From assembly GCA_963840075.1 (NCBI GenBank), contig CAWIXS010000001.1:62001-126000 (forward strand): a stretch of DNA of 64,000 nucleotides, given 5' to 3'. This stretch comes from AWTP1-13 sp963840075 (GTDB lineage Bacteria > Pseudomonadota > Alphaproteobacteria > Rhizobiales > Hyphomicrobiaceae). A program made the position numbers and the translations under genes. The notes beneath the pieces are model-generated. The model made no database searches. It was not told the DNA's origin and worked only from the letters and a program-made list of their open reading frames with translations. Below are positions 8,279 through 16,625 of this stretch, in pieces; position 1 is the first letter of the stretch; every line of letters begins with the position of its first letter.

Positions 8279-9262
8279 CTACCAGCCCATCAGCTTCTTG
8301 GTGCTCAGCTCGTTGGTTTTCAGGAACTTGCGGTAGTCGCTGCCGGCAATGAGCGAGATCTCGAGGCTCAAGCCGTCCGCCCGTTTCTGATGCTCCTTGG
8401 ATGTCAGGATCTTCTGCAGCGCGCCGATCAGCTTCGCCTCGATGTCCTTGGGAATCCCGGCCGGGGCGGCGACGCCGCGCGAGACCGACCAGACCTGGTT
8501 GAAGCCCTGCTCCTTGAAGGTCGGCACGTCCGGCATGAAGCGCGAGCGCGTCGGTGCCATCACGCCCAGCACGCGCAGCTGGCCGGCCCGCACCTCCTCC
8601 GCCGCCTCGCTCACATTGGCGCCCAGCACCTGGATGTGCCCGCCCAGCACCTGGGCCTTGGCATCGGCGGTGCCGCGCATGTGGACGATGGCGAATTTGG
8701 CGCCGGTCTCGGCCTGCAGCGACAGGATCGCGAGGTGGTCGTCGCCGCCGGCACCGAAGGCCGTGACGGTGATCTTCTCCGGCGCCTGCTTTGCGGCCGC
8801 GATCACATCGGCCACGGTCTTGAAGGGGCTGTCCGCCTTCACCGCCCAGATGTTGTAGTCGAGCACGTGGTTGGTGATGGGCGTGAAGCTGTCGAGGGAC
8901 TCCTTGCGGGCGATCCTGGGGTCGAGATAGCCGGCATAGAGGCTCGGCACGTTGAGATAGCCGATGGTGTAGCCGTCGGGTCTGGCGGCGGCCAGCGCCC
9001 CCCAGCCGAGCCAGCCGCCGCCACCGGCCCGGTTCTCGACGATGACGGGCTTGCCCAGCACGACCTCCAGGTCCCTGGCGAGCAGCCGCGCCGTGGTATC
9101 GGTGCCGCCGCCGGCGGGATAGGGCACGATCAGGGTGATGGCGCGCTCGGGATAGGCCGACTGAGCCCCGGCCGGATGGGCCAGCGCGGCGAGCGCAAGC
9201 ATGGCCAATATCGCAGCGGCGCCATTCAACAGGCCCGAGCCCTTCCTGCTGGTCGAAATCAT
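8279..9262 (-). CDS. Bug/TctC-family periplasmic solute-binding protein
   Basis: Bug (TctC) proteins are periplasmic receptors for carboxylates and related small acids, sometimes working with a TctAB tripartite carrier and often alone. The 327-residue product has a signal peptide (about 1-33), then the signature start of the mature domain 'AYPERAITLIVPYPAGGGTD' and later the loop 'VPTFKEQGFN'. No tctA or tctB gene is nearby, as is usual for the many orphan Bug receptors in soil proteobacteria. The ligand cannot be inferred from sequence. Confidence 0.9.
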   Translation of the reverse strand: MISTSRKGSGLLNGAAAILAMLALAALAHPAGAQSAYPERAITLIVPYPAGGGTDTTARLLARDLEVVLGKPVIVENRAGGGGWLGWGALAAARPDGYTIGYLNVPSLYAGYLDPRIARKESLDSFTPITNHVLDYNIWAVKADSPFKTVADVIAAAKQAPEKITVTAFGAGGDDHLAILSLQAETGAKFAIVHMRGTADAKAQVLGGHIQVLGANVSEAAEEVRAGQLRVLGVMAPTRSRFMPDVPTFKEQGFNQVWSVSRGVAAPAGIPKDIEAKLIGALQKILTSKEHQKRADGLSLEISLIAGSDYRKFLKTNELSTKKLMGW

Positions 9263-9440
9263 GCGTCCCTCCCGTTGCCTCGCCGGATACGTGCGCCCGG
9301 ACCTTCAGCAAAGATCAACAGAATTCCTTTCCCTGATCAAGCGCGCCTGCAGCAGCGCGGGGTTGTCATGCCGGACAGGCAGGCACCGGGACGATGACGC
9401 GCAGGGCTGGCTCGAGACCTGCCCCCCATAGTGTGCCGGT

Positions 9441-9848
9441 TTGGAGCACCGGAGCATGTCAATGACTTGGAAAGATTGGATCGCCATGACGCTCGTGCCC
9501 GCGTCTCTCTACTACCGCGGGCGCATTGCCGACGACAGCTACGGCTTCGAGGACGTGTGGGTGGTCAAGGTCGACATGGAGGGCAGCGAGATCGACGTGC
9601 TGGAAGGCGGGCGCACAACGATCCTGCGCGATCGCCCGGCCCTGATCGTGGAGCTGCTGACCGGCGCGCACGCCGAGCCGGTTGCGGTTAGCGAGCACAT
9701 CTGCGCCAGCTTCGGCTATGCGGCCAAGCTCGCGACCATCGATGGCGAGATCGTCGATGCGCTGCCCGTGATCCGCGGGCTCGGCGCCAATACCACCTGG
9801 GGCTCCGCCATTCGCAACTGTAACGTCCTGTTTCTGCCGCAGCGCTGA
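9441..9848 (+). pseudogene. FkbM-type methyltransferase remnant (C-terminal part)
   Basis: Residues from about 41 onward match the end of FkbM-family SAM methyltransferases: 'VVKVDMEGSEIDVLEGGRTT' followed by 'RPALIVELLTG'. The family is normally 200-280 residues and carries its SAM-binding glycine motif upstream of this point. Here only about 135 codons exist and the first 40 do not resemble the family. I read it as a beheaded copy, although the ATG-led frame could still produce a short protein. The ATG at 9456, or an upstream start, is not supported by a clear ribosome site. Confidence 0.6.
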
Positions 9849-9874
9849 GCAGCACGGCGGCGCCCTCGACCCGG

Positions 9875-10084
9875 CTAGTGGTAGGTCTCCACGATGAGGC
9901 GCCGCTGCTCCTTCAGGTGATGGAGCGCCTCTGACATCAGGCCGATCTGGTTCTCGATCTCGGCGGTCGCATGGCCCTGCGCGCTGAGCATGGAGACAAG
10001 GGACTCGACGTGCCTGATGTTGCGCTCCGCCTCCTGGATGCGGCTGTCGGCCAGGGCGAGCTTGAGATGACGCTCGAGGCTCAT
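9875..10084 (-). CDS. Small helical hypothetical protein (69 aa)
   Basis: I do not recognise a named family. Starting at MSLERHLKLALADSRIQEAE, the 69-residue product is almost wholly amphipathic helix with heptad-like Leu/Ile/Val spacing, so a short coiled coil is likely. Its codon pattern fits the genome. An in-frame start at 10159 would add a poor N-terminus. It has no obvious operon partner. Confidence 0.6.
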   Translation of the reverse strand: MSLERHLKLALADSRIQEAERNIRHVESLVSMLSAQGHATAEIENQIGLMSEALHHLKEQRRLIVETYH

Positions 10085-10602
10085 GAACTGGTACTCCCGG
10101 TTACTCGGCCAGAACCTCGAAGGTCCTCGCTGCCTCGCTCTGTGTGGCGCATTCGCCATAGAACATTGGCCTCAACGAGGCAATCCGATCACATTTGATG
10201 GCGAAATATTTCTGCGCCTGTCCGGATATCGCGGGCAGCCGGCTCGTCGGCGTTCGCAGGTCTGGGACGCGCTGCCCTCTCTGGTCAGGTCGCGCTTGGC
10301 TTGCGGGTGTAGCCGGAGCTTCAGCGCCATGGCTTGTCGAAGCTCGGCCACCTCGTCGTCCGGCACGAGCTCTCACATCCTGCCGCGGCACGAGGTGGCA
10401 CAAGAGAGAGGACCGGGTCGGAACCGCGGGCGCGGTGAACCGTTCCTTAAGGGAGATCCGTAGAGCAGGGCCAGCCCCCTCGCGATAGCCGGGTCAGACC
10501 CCTCGCCACCGCGGTTGGATTTTTGTACCAAGGTCGTTGCGAGGGGGCTGACCCCCGCAACCCGACACTCGCAAGAGCAAGCACACTGCGGGAGGTTCGA
10601 GC
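10085..10602. other. 518-base intergenic stretch before the aldolase gene
   Basis: No convincing gene was seen; the open frames here lack protein-like composition. A long-range inverted repeat is present: CAGCCCCCTCGC near 10471-10482 and GCGAGGGGGCTG near 10541-10552, with about 58 bases between. A short half-copy of the window's GTCAGACCC repeat lies near 10492-10500. The aldolase ribosome site (GGGAGG) is at the right end. Confidence 0.5.
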
Positions 10603-11634
10603 ATGATGAAGGCACTGTCGCTGGAAGAGGTCGCCGCCGCCATGGTGGCCCCGGGCAAGGGCATCCTGGCCGCCGACGAAAGCTCCGGCACCATCAAGAA
10701 GCGCTTCGACAGCATCGGGGCCGAGAGCACCGAGGCGAGCCGCCGCGACTATCGCGAGATGCTCTTCCGCTCCGCCGACGCCATGCGGAGCTCCATCTCG
10801 GGCGTCATCCTCTACGACGAGACCATCCGGCAGAAGGCCAAGGACGGCACGCCGCTGCCCCAGGTGATCGCGGAGAGCGGCGCGCTGCCCGGCATCAAGG
10901 TCGACAAGGGCACCAAGCCGCTCCCCTTCAGCCCCGGCGAGACCATCACCGAGGGCCTCGACGGGCTCGGCGAGCGCATCAAGGAGTACGTCGGGCTGGG
11001 CGCCAAGTTCGCCAAGTGGCGCGCGGTCTACGACATCGGCACGAGCCCCAGGATGCCGGGCTACGCGTCGATCAACGCCAACGCCCACGCCCTGGCGCGC
11101 TACGCCGCGCTCTGCGTCGAGGGCGGGCTCGTTCCGATCGTCGAGCCCGAGGTGCTGATGGACGGCGCCCACGACATCGAGCAGTGCGAGCACGTGACGG
11201 AATGGGTGCTGAAGGAGGTCTACCAGCAACTCTATTTCGCCAACGTGCCGCTGGAGAAGACCATCCTGAAGCCCAACATGGTGATCTCCGGCAAGAAGGC
11301 GCCCAAGCGGGCAAGCCAGCAGGAGGTGGCGGAGCGCACCGTCAAGGTCTTGAAGCGCTGCGTCCCGGCCGCGGTGCCGGGCATCGCCTTCCTCTCCGGC
11401 GGGCAGTCGGACGAGGACGCCACCGCCCACCTCTCGCTCATGAACCAGCTGGGCCCGCTGCCGTGGAGGCTGTCGTTCTCCTACGGCCGCGCCCTGCAGG
11501 CGGCGGCGCTGAAGGCGTGGGGCGGGAAGGCCGAGAACGTCGCCGCGGGCCAGGGCGCCTTTTCGCACCGCGCCCGCATGAACGGCGCCGCCACCCTCGG
11601 CAAATGGACCGAGCAGTTGGAGAAGGCCGCGTAA
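10603..11634 (+). CDS. Class I fructose-bisphosphate aldolase
   Basis: Class I (Schiff-base) aldolase cleaves fructose-1,6-bisphosphate to dihydroxyacetone phosphate and glyceraldehyde-3-phosphate in the cytosol. The 343-residue protein matches the eukaryote-like class I family: 'GKGILAADESSGTIKKRF' near 20-37, 'ARYAALCVEGGLVPIVEPE' near 165-183, the Schiff-base region 'LEKTILKPNMVISG' near 215-228, 'GIAFLSGGQSDEDAT' near 262-276 and 'LSFSYGRALQ' near 290. A GGGAGG ribosome site precedes the ATG; a second ATG follows at once. It is monocistronic here. Confidence 0.95.
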   Translation: MMKALSLEEVAAAMVAPGKGILAADESSGTIKKRFDSIGAESTEASRRDYREMLFRSADAMRSSISGVILYDETIRQKAKDGTPLPQVIAESGALPGIKVDKGTKPLPFSPGETITEGLDGLGERIKEYVGLGAKFAKWRAVYDIGTSPRMPGYASINANAHALARYAALCVEGGLVPIVEPEVLMDGAHDIEQCEHVTEWVLKEVYQQLYFANVPLEKTILKPNMVISGKKAPKRASQQEVAERTVKVLKRCVPAAVPGIAFLSGGQSDEDATAHLSLMNQLGPLPWRLSFSYGRALQAAALKAWGGKAENVAAGQGAFSHRARMNGAATLGKWTEQLEKAA

Positions 11635-11714
11635 GACCGCGCACGCGGCGCCACACCGGCCCCCGTCCGCCTATTCGAGGCCGAGGGCCGGCCCGCCGGC
11701 TGGCTGCCTGCAGC

Positions 11715-12176
11715 CTACAGGTGCTCCTGCCACTCGGGCTGCGCCTTCAGGGCGCTGGCATACTTGAGGCCGATCCTGCGCAGGCGCTCGCCCTCGTACG
11801 CCTGCTGTGCCAGCGCCATGCCGCGGTCGAACACCTCCGAGTAGCGCCCGATGCGGTCACCCTCGAGGTCGAACCGGCCGATGCCGTCGAACGTCACGCG
11901 CGCGCCCTGGGCCTCGGGCCGCGTCGAATCGAACGAGAAGCGGTAGCTGGCATAGCCGACGCTGCCCACCCGCACCGGATCGTGGAAATCCCAGCGGAAG
12001 TTGCGCCCGCCATCGGAGAAGTGCGCCAGCATCTTCTTGATCGCCTCGCGCCCGCTGTTGGGGCCGAAGAAGTAGTCGTCGTAGGTGCCGTCCGCCGTGA
12101 ACAGGTCGGCCAGCGCATCGCCATTGCCGGACGCCGCCGCGGCGGCGAAACGTTGCACCAGCTCGCTGAACTCCAT
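11715..12176 (-). CDS. NTF2-like/SnoaL-type protein
   Basis: A 153-residue protein of the NTF2/SnoaL fold: N-terminal helices 'LVQRFAAAAASGNGDALADL', then 'FTADGTYDDYFFGPNSGREAI' and paired beta strands with 'FSDGGRNFRWDFHDPVRVG' and 'IGRFDLEGDRIGRYSEVFD'. Members are ketosteroid-isomerase-like enzymes or ligand-binding proteins; nothing here fixes the substrate. The start at 12176 (MEFSELVQRF) was chosen because the longer upstream frame has no family match. GAGAAGGAGGAGG on the minus strand just upstream is a strong ribosome site. Confidence 0.82.
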   Translation of the reverse strand: MEFSELVQRFAAAAASGNGDALADLFTADGTYDDYFFGPNSGREAIKKMLAHFSDGGRNFRWDFHDPVRVGSVGYASYRFSFDSTRPEAQGARVTFDGIGRFDLEGDRIGRYSEVFDRGMALAQQAYEGERLRRIGLKYASALKAQPEWQEHL

Positions 12177-12377
12177 GGCCTCCTCCTTCTCGCGTTGCTT
12201 CGGCCCGAGGGTAGCCGTCTCCGGCCCGAACTGCCATCGCAATGGTGTTGCAACTCGACGAGCAGCCACCGTTGCCTCGTTCTCCGGAGCTCTAAATCCG
12301 ATGGGAGCACCGGTCTCGTACGCGGGCGGTTGAAGGCTCTTGCGCCACTCGTCGCGTTCGCTTTGTCGGAGACGTTG

Positions 12378-13020
12378 ATGCGTTGCTCGATCGGTTCGGC
12401 TGCGGGCTGCGTGCTCGCGCTGTCGCTTGCCGCCCCCGGGCGCAAGGGGACTCGCATATTCGCGCAAGCGCGACCACGACCGTGCGATTGCAGACCTCAG
12501 CGAGGCGATCAGGCTCGACCAGGGCAACATCATGAACTACCGGGTGCGGGCGTTCTCGCAGTACATCAAGCGCGACTACGCCAGCGTCATCTCCGGCCTC
12601 AGCGACGCCATCCGCATCGATCCCGACTCTGGGGAGACTTACAACGATCGGGGCCTTGCGTACCTGTGGACGGGTGACTACGACCGCGCCATCGCCGACT
12701 TCGACGAGGCCATCCGGCTCGGGCTCGGACCCTATTCGGCGAGCCCTTCGCCGGCAGGGGCTATGCCTACTTCAGGAAGGGGGACAAGGAGCGCGCGCTC
12801 GCCGACCTCGATGACGCCGTCAGGCTCGATCCCGGCTACCTGCCCGCCTTCGCCTACCGCGGCGAGGTCCACGAGGCCAGGGGCGAGCGGGCCAGAGCGA
12901 TGGCGGACTACAACAAGGCGCTCTGCCTGCCCGCCACGAACGATCTCCGCATCGAGATGCAGGCCGCGGTGCGGCGCCGTCTCGAGGCGCTGCAGGCGGC
13001 GCCTGCGCCCTGCCCTGCCC
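12378..13020 (+). pseudogene. Frameshifted TPR-repeat protein
   Basis: The pieces of one TPR protein lie in two frames. A signal-peptide-like start (MRCSIGSAAGCVLALSLAA) is in the frame of 12378. TPR units such as 'RGLAYSRKRDHDRAIADLSE' and 'RGLAYLWTGDYDRAIADFDE' are in the +1 frame from about 12450 to 12735. The next TPR ('GRGYAYFRKGDKERALADLD') returns to the first frame. So there are at least two indels, and the signal peptide abuts the middle of a TPR, suggesting a deletion as well. The closing frame has no family-like stop and runs into the nfeD-type gene on the other strand. A paralogous intact TPR gene lies at 23487-24122. Confidence 0.75.
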
Positions 13021-13051
13021 TGCCGAAGGCGGGGCCCGTTGAACGGCCCGG

Positions 13052-13474
13052 TCAATTTCGCGCGCGCTCCACGATGAGCACGCTGCCCCGCGCCGCGGCG
13101 ACCCTGGCCGCGGCGCCGGCCGGCATGTCGGGCCCCTCGGCCGGCCAGAGCGTATCGCCGGCCCGCACCTTGCCGCGTCCGCCGACGACCGCCTCCTGCA
13201 CCGGGAGCACGCGCCCGACAAGCTGCTCCGGCCGCCGGTTGAGGTCGGGCTGATCGGAGCGCAGGCGCGCCGGGTGCGTCCAGACGTGGTCGAGCAGCAG
13301 CTCGGCGGTGAAGAGGGCGCCCCCCGCGGCGAGATACCACCAGCCGGTGGCGTCCTGGCGTAGGAGGACAGACGCCCCCACCAGCACGAGCAGGCCGCCG
13401 GCCCACGGCAGCAGCAGGCTTGCGAAGCCGACGAGCCACGCGAGCGCGCCGGGTTCCTCTTTAGAGGGTCGCAT
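13052..13474 (-). CDS. NfeD-like protein, third of three tandem copies
   Basis: A 140-residue protein with two hydrophobic segments (about 9-34 and 43-62) and a C-terminal OB-fold of the NfeD type ('GRVLPVQEAVVGGRGKVRAG', then 'GDTLWPAEGPDMPAG'). It overlaps the preceding copy by 14 bases, so translational coupling is likely. NfeD proteins work with SPFH/stomatin proteins in membrane microdomains; the SPFH partner is the first gene of this cluster. Compared with copy 1 it is the most divergent in the OB-fold. Confidence 0.78.
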   Translation of the reverse strand: MRPSKEEPGALAWLVGFASLLLPWAGGLLVLVGASVLLRQDATGWWYLAAGGALFTAELLLDHVWTHPARLRSDQPDLNRRPEQLVGRVLPVQEAVVGGRGKVRAGDTLWPAEGPDMPAGAAARVAAARGSVLIVERARN

Positions 13475-13793
13475 GCTCTACCACCAGCATTGTGTCGCGC
13501 ACCCCGGTGACGGTGACCCGCGCGCCGGCCGGGACGTCGGGCCCCTCGGCCGACCACACCGTGTCGCCGGCGCGCACCCTGCCCCGGCCGTTCTCGATCG
13601 CCTGCGTTACCTCGAGCACGCGCCCCGCCAACGCGTGCGGGCCGTGGCTGAGGCCGGGCTGATCGGAGCGCGGGCGCCACGGCGGCGGCCAGAGCCAAGC
13701 CCAAGCGAGCACGGCGCGCGGCACCAAGAGCGCCAAGCTCGCAAGGCCGACGAGCCACGCGAGCGCGCCCGGCTGCTCGTCACGCCGGTGCAC
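13461..13793 (-). CDS. NfeD-like protein, second of three tandem copies (short membrane part)
   Basis: A 110-residue protein starting at a GTG (13793) inside the end of copy 1 (14-base overlap). It keeps only one hydrophobic segment (about 10-32) and then an OB-fold nearly the same as copy 1: 'AIENGRGRVRAGDTVWSAEG' and 'GARVTVTGVRDTMLVVEHA'. It looks like a duplication of the 3' part of copy 1. The function is probably structural, in complex with the SPFH protein (inference). Confidence 0.75.
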   Translation of the reverse strand: MHRRDEQPGALAWLVGLASLALLVPRAVLAWAWLWPPPWRPRSDQPGLSHGPHALAGRVLEVTQAIENGRGRVRAGDTVWSAEGPDVPAGARVTVTGVRDTMLVVEHATL

Positions 13794-14238
13794 GCTCCAC
13801 CACCAGCACGGTGCCCCGGGTTCCGGTCACCTTGACGCGCGCGCCTGCCGGCGCATCAGGCCCTTCGGCCGACCACAGCGTGTCGCCGACGCGCACCTTG
13901 CCGCGGCCGTTCTCGATCGCCTGCTCCACCACCAGCGCGCGGCCGACGTACTGCTGGCCGCGCACGTTGAGGTCCGGCAGGTCGCTGATCGCCAGGTCCG
14001 GCCGGGCGACGCGCCTGACCCAGAACAGGGCCGCGACCGACAGCAGGACGAACGCCAGCACCTGCCACTGCCAGACAATGCCGGTAGCGAACGCCAGCGC
14101 GCCGACCACCGCGGCAGCGATGCCGAACCAGAGGAAGTGCACGCCCGGGACGGCCGTCTCCAGGATCAACAGCACCACCGCCGCGATCAGCCAGTTCCAC
14201 GGGCCGAGGCTGTACAACAGGACCAAGAGATTCTGCAT
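13780..14238 (-). CDS. NfeD-family membrane protein, first of three tandem copies
   Basis: A 152-residue protein with the standard short-NfeD layout: several membrane helices in the first 80 residues ('WNWLIAAVVLLILETAVPGV', 'FLWFGIAAAVVGALAFATG', 'WQVLAFVLLSVAALFWV') and a C-terminal OB-fold ('GRALVVEQAIENGRGKVRVG', 'DTLWSAEGPDAPAGARVKVTG'). It lies 45 bases after the SPFH gene. NfeD-SPFH pairs are conserved across bacteria and are linked to membrane quality control. Confidence 0.88.
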   Translation of the reverse strand: MQNLLVLLYSLGPWNWLIAAVVLLILETAVPGVHFLWFGIAAAVVGALAFATGIVWQWQVLAFVLLSVAALFWVRRVARPDLAISDLPDLNVRGQQYVGRALVVEQAIENGRGKVRVGDTLWSAEGPDAPAGARVKVTGTRGTVLVVERAPA

Positions 14239-14283
14239 GGCTCTCTCCCCAACAACCGATGCTGCCGCAGTTGCCGCCTGCGA

Positions 14284-15276
14284 CTACGTGCTCGGAACGC
14301 TGCCCGAGCGCGTCGCCGGGCGGGCTCCCGGCCCTGCGCCGTTCTTGCTGAACGCCTCGCTGGTGATCTCCGCCAAACCCGCCAGCGAGCCGATCACGCT
14401 GGCGGCGTCGAGCGGCATCATCAGGATCTTCTGGTTGGGCGACTTGGCGATCGCCTCCAGCGCCTTCACGTAGTTGTTGGCGACGAAGTAGTTGATCGCC
14501 TGCACGTTGCCCCCGGAGATGGCCTGGCTCACCACCTCGGTGGCCTTGGCTTCCGCCTGCGCGAACCGCTCGCGCGCCTCGGCGTCGCGGAAGGCAGCCT
14601 CCTTGCGGCCCTCCGCGGCCAGCACGACGGCCTGCTTCTCGCCTTCGGCCTTGAGGATGGCCCCCTGCCGCAGGCCCTCGGCTTCCAGGATCTGCGCGCG
14701 CTTCTCGCGCTCGGCCTTCATCTGGCGCGCCATGCTGTCGACCAGATCGCGCGGCGGGGCGATGTCCTTGATCTCGATGCGCGTCACCTTCACGCCCCAG
14801 GACTCGGTGGCGGCATCGACGACATGCAGCAGCCTGGCGTTGATGGTGTCGCGGTTCGAGAGCAGCTCGTCGAGGTCCATCGAGCCCATCACGGTGCGGA
14901 TGTTGGTCATGGTGAGGTTAACGATGGCCTGGCGCAGATGGTCGACCTCGTAGGCCGCCTTGGCCGCGTTCAGCACCTGGTAGAAGTTGACGCCGTCGAC
15001 GGTGACCATGGCGTTGTCGCGGGTGATGATGTCCTGCGAGGGGATGTCGATCACCTGCTCCTTCATGTTCATCTTGGAGCCGATGCGCTCCATCACGGGT
15101 ATCAGGATGCTCAGCCCGGGGCTGAGCGTGCGCGTGTAGCGCCCGAAGGTCTCCACCGTGTAGTTGAAGCCCTGCGGCACGATCTTGACCGTGGTCCACA
15201 GCGCCACCAGTGCCAGTGCGACGACCAGCACGACGAAGATTTCAAATCCACCGGACAAGAAGTTCTGGATGTTCAT
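14284..15276 (-). CDS. SPFH/Band 7 (stomatin/paraslipin-like) membrane protein
   Basis: A 330-residue stomatin-like protein. It has one N-terminal membrane helix ('FEIFVVLVVALALVALWTTV'), the Band 7 domain ('VETFGRYTRTLSPGLSILIP', 'TRDNAMVTVDGVNFYQVLNA', 'RTVMGSMDLDELLSNRDTIN', 'IEIKDIAPP') and a long Ala/Glu-rich coiled coil with 'EAEGLRQGAILKAEGEKQA'. This matches the paraslipin/QmcA type that oligomerises in the inner membrane. The ATG at 15276 fits the family start. It heads a four-gene unit with three NfeD-like genes. Confidence 0.93.
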   Translation of the reverse strand: MNIQNFLSGGFEIFVVLVVALALVALWTTVKIVPQGFNYTVETFGRYTRTLSPGLSILIPVMERIGSKMNMKEQVIDIPSQDIITRDNAMVTVDGVNFYQVLNAAKAAYEVDHLRQAIVNLTMTNIRTVMGSMDLDELLSNRDTINARLLHVVDAATESWGVKVTRIEIKDIAPPRDLVDSMARQMKAEREKRAQILEAEGLRQGAILKAEGEKQAVVLAAEGRKEAAFRDAEARERFAQAEAKATEVVSQAISGGNVQAINYFVANNYVKALEAIAKSPNQKILMMPLDAASVIGSLAGLAEITSEAFSKNGAGPGARPATRSGSVPST

Positions 15277-15338
15277 GACAGGGTCCCCTGCTCGCAATGT
15301 CTATTGAGAATGTGGTGATCATTCCCACCCGATTTAGA

Positions 15339-15367
15339 CGTATACCGTAAAATTACTGAAAGATCAA
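15339..15367 (-). promoter_or_regulatory. Candidate sigma70 promoter of the SPFH-NfeD operon
   Basis: On the minus strand TTGATC (15362-15367) and TATACG (15339-15344) are 17 bases apart, inside an AT-richer patch, about 63 bases upstream of the SPFH start codon. This is a good match to the vegetative consensus. No operator-like repeat overlaps it. Confidence 0.5.
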
Positions 15368-15504
15368 AGATGTACAACAGGTGAACGGTAGCCCGCAGGG
15401 GTGGAAACCTGCGCAATATTTGGAGCCCACCTGAGGTCCCGCCATGTTGCGGGGCGTACCCAGCGTTGCGACTCTGACAAAACGAACCCTCTATCATGCC
15501 GGAA

Positions 15505-15569
15505 CTTGTTCCCGGCATCCAGCCAACCACTTGCTCTGGACTCGCTTCACGCTGGATCCCGGCAACAAG
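15505..15569. repeat. Imperfect intergenic palindrome (CTTGTT...AACAAG)
   Basis: Two 19-nt arms (15505-15523 and 15551-15569) pair except for two positions, with a 27-nt spacer, and are followed by TGCCGGGATGA. The 'CCGGGATGA/GGATCCCGG' words are typical of dispersed intergenic repeats in alphaproteobacteria. Apart from this and the SPFH promoter, the 332 bases between the SPFH gene and hemH hold nothing I could recognise. Confidence 0.6.
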
Positions 15570-15608
15570 TGCCGGGATGAGATGGAACCAAGCTTTGGAG
15601 ACAGAACA

Positions 15609-16625
15609 CTAAATCCAACCTGCCAATTCGCGCCTGACGATGCGCTCGATCACGGCCATGCCGCCCGGGCTGGCGTTGAGGCATGGGACGTAGGCGAACC
15701 TCTCGCCGCCGCCCGCCAGGAACGCCTGCCGGTTCTCGATCGCCAGCTCCTCCAGGGTCTCCAGGCAGTCGGCGGCAAATCCGGGCGCGACCACCGCCAA
15801 TCGCTTCACGCCTGAGGCGGCCAGTCGCTGCACGGTGTCGATGGTGTAGGGCTCGATCCACGGGTCGCTGCCGAAGCGCGACTGGAAGGTGGTGTGCCAG
15901 CGCTCGGCGGGCCAGCCGAGCCTCTCGCGCACGAGCCGCGCGGTCTCCTGGCATTGCCCGGGATAGGGGTCGCCCTGCTCGGCATACCGCACGGGCACGC
16001 CGTGGAACGAGGCGATCAGCGTTTCGGGCTCGAAGTCGAGCTTGGCCAGATGATCGCGGATCGAGCCGGCGATGGCGTCGATGTAGACGGGCTCCTCGTA
16101 GTAGGGCGGGGCCACGCGGATGGCGGGCTGCCAGCGCAGTGCCATGAGCGCGCGGAACGCCTGGTCGCAGGCCGTCGCCGTGGTTGCCGCGGCATACTGC
16201 GGATAGAGGGGGACCAGGAGAATGCGGTCGCAGCCTTGCGCCTGGAGATGGGCGATGCGGGAGGCCACCGCCGGATTGGCATAGCGCATGGCCCAGTCGA
16301 CGACGATGCGCTCGTCCGCCAGTGCCGCCTCCAGCTTTTCCGCCTGCTCGCGCGTGATGGTCTTGAGCGGGCCCTCGTCCTGCTCGCGGTTCCAGATCTT
16401 GGCGTAGTCCCTGCCTTTCCGGTTCGGGCGCACGGTCAGGATGACGAGGTTGAGGATCAGCCACCACTCGAGGCGCGGAACCTCGATGACGCGCCGGTCG
16501 GAGAGGAACTCCTTGAGGTAGCGCCGCATCGAGCGGTAGTCGGTCCCGTCGGGGGTGCCGAGGTTGAGAAGCAATACGCCGATGCGGCCGCGCCCGCGCG
16601 GCCGAGCTCCGCTGGTTGCGTTCAT
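15609..16625 (-). CDS. hemH: Ferrochelatase HemH
   Basis: HemH inserts Fe(II) into protoporphyrin IX, the last step of haem synthesis. The 338-residue product opens with 'GVLLLNLGTPDGTDYRSMRR' (about 14-33) and has 'PLYPQYAAATTATA' near 132-145, 'IASFHGVPVRYAEQGDPY' near 200-217 with the metal-site His, and 'VVAPGFAADCLETLEE' near 275-290. Length is typical. Its ATG overlaps the ugd stop by 4 bases (ATGA), so the two are translated from one message. The pairing with ugd looks local rather than functional. Confidence 0.96.
   Translation of the reverse strand: MNATSGARPRGRGRIGVLLLNLGTPDGTDYRSMRRYLKEFLSDRRVIEVPRLEWWLILNLVILTVRPNRKGRDYAKIWNREQDEGPLKTITREQAEKLEAALADERIVVDWAMRYANPAVASRIAHLQAQGCDRILLVPLYPQYAAATTATACDQAFRALMALRWQPAIRVAPPYYEEPVYIDAIAGSIRDHLAKLDFEPETLIASFHGVPVRYAEQGDPYPGQCQETARLVRERLGWPAERWHTTFQSRFGSDPWIEPYTIDTVQRLAASGVKRLAVVAPGFAADCLETLEELAIENRQAFLAGGGERFAYVPCLNASPGGMAVIERIVRRELAGWI

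Noticed and set aside
10515..12677. 720-codon plus-strand frame through the aldolase gene
   Set aside because: It is out of frame with the aldolase and reads as Arg/Gly-rich noise; only its end coincides with the TPR signal peptide.
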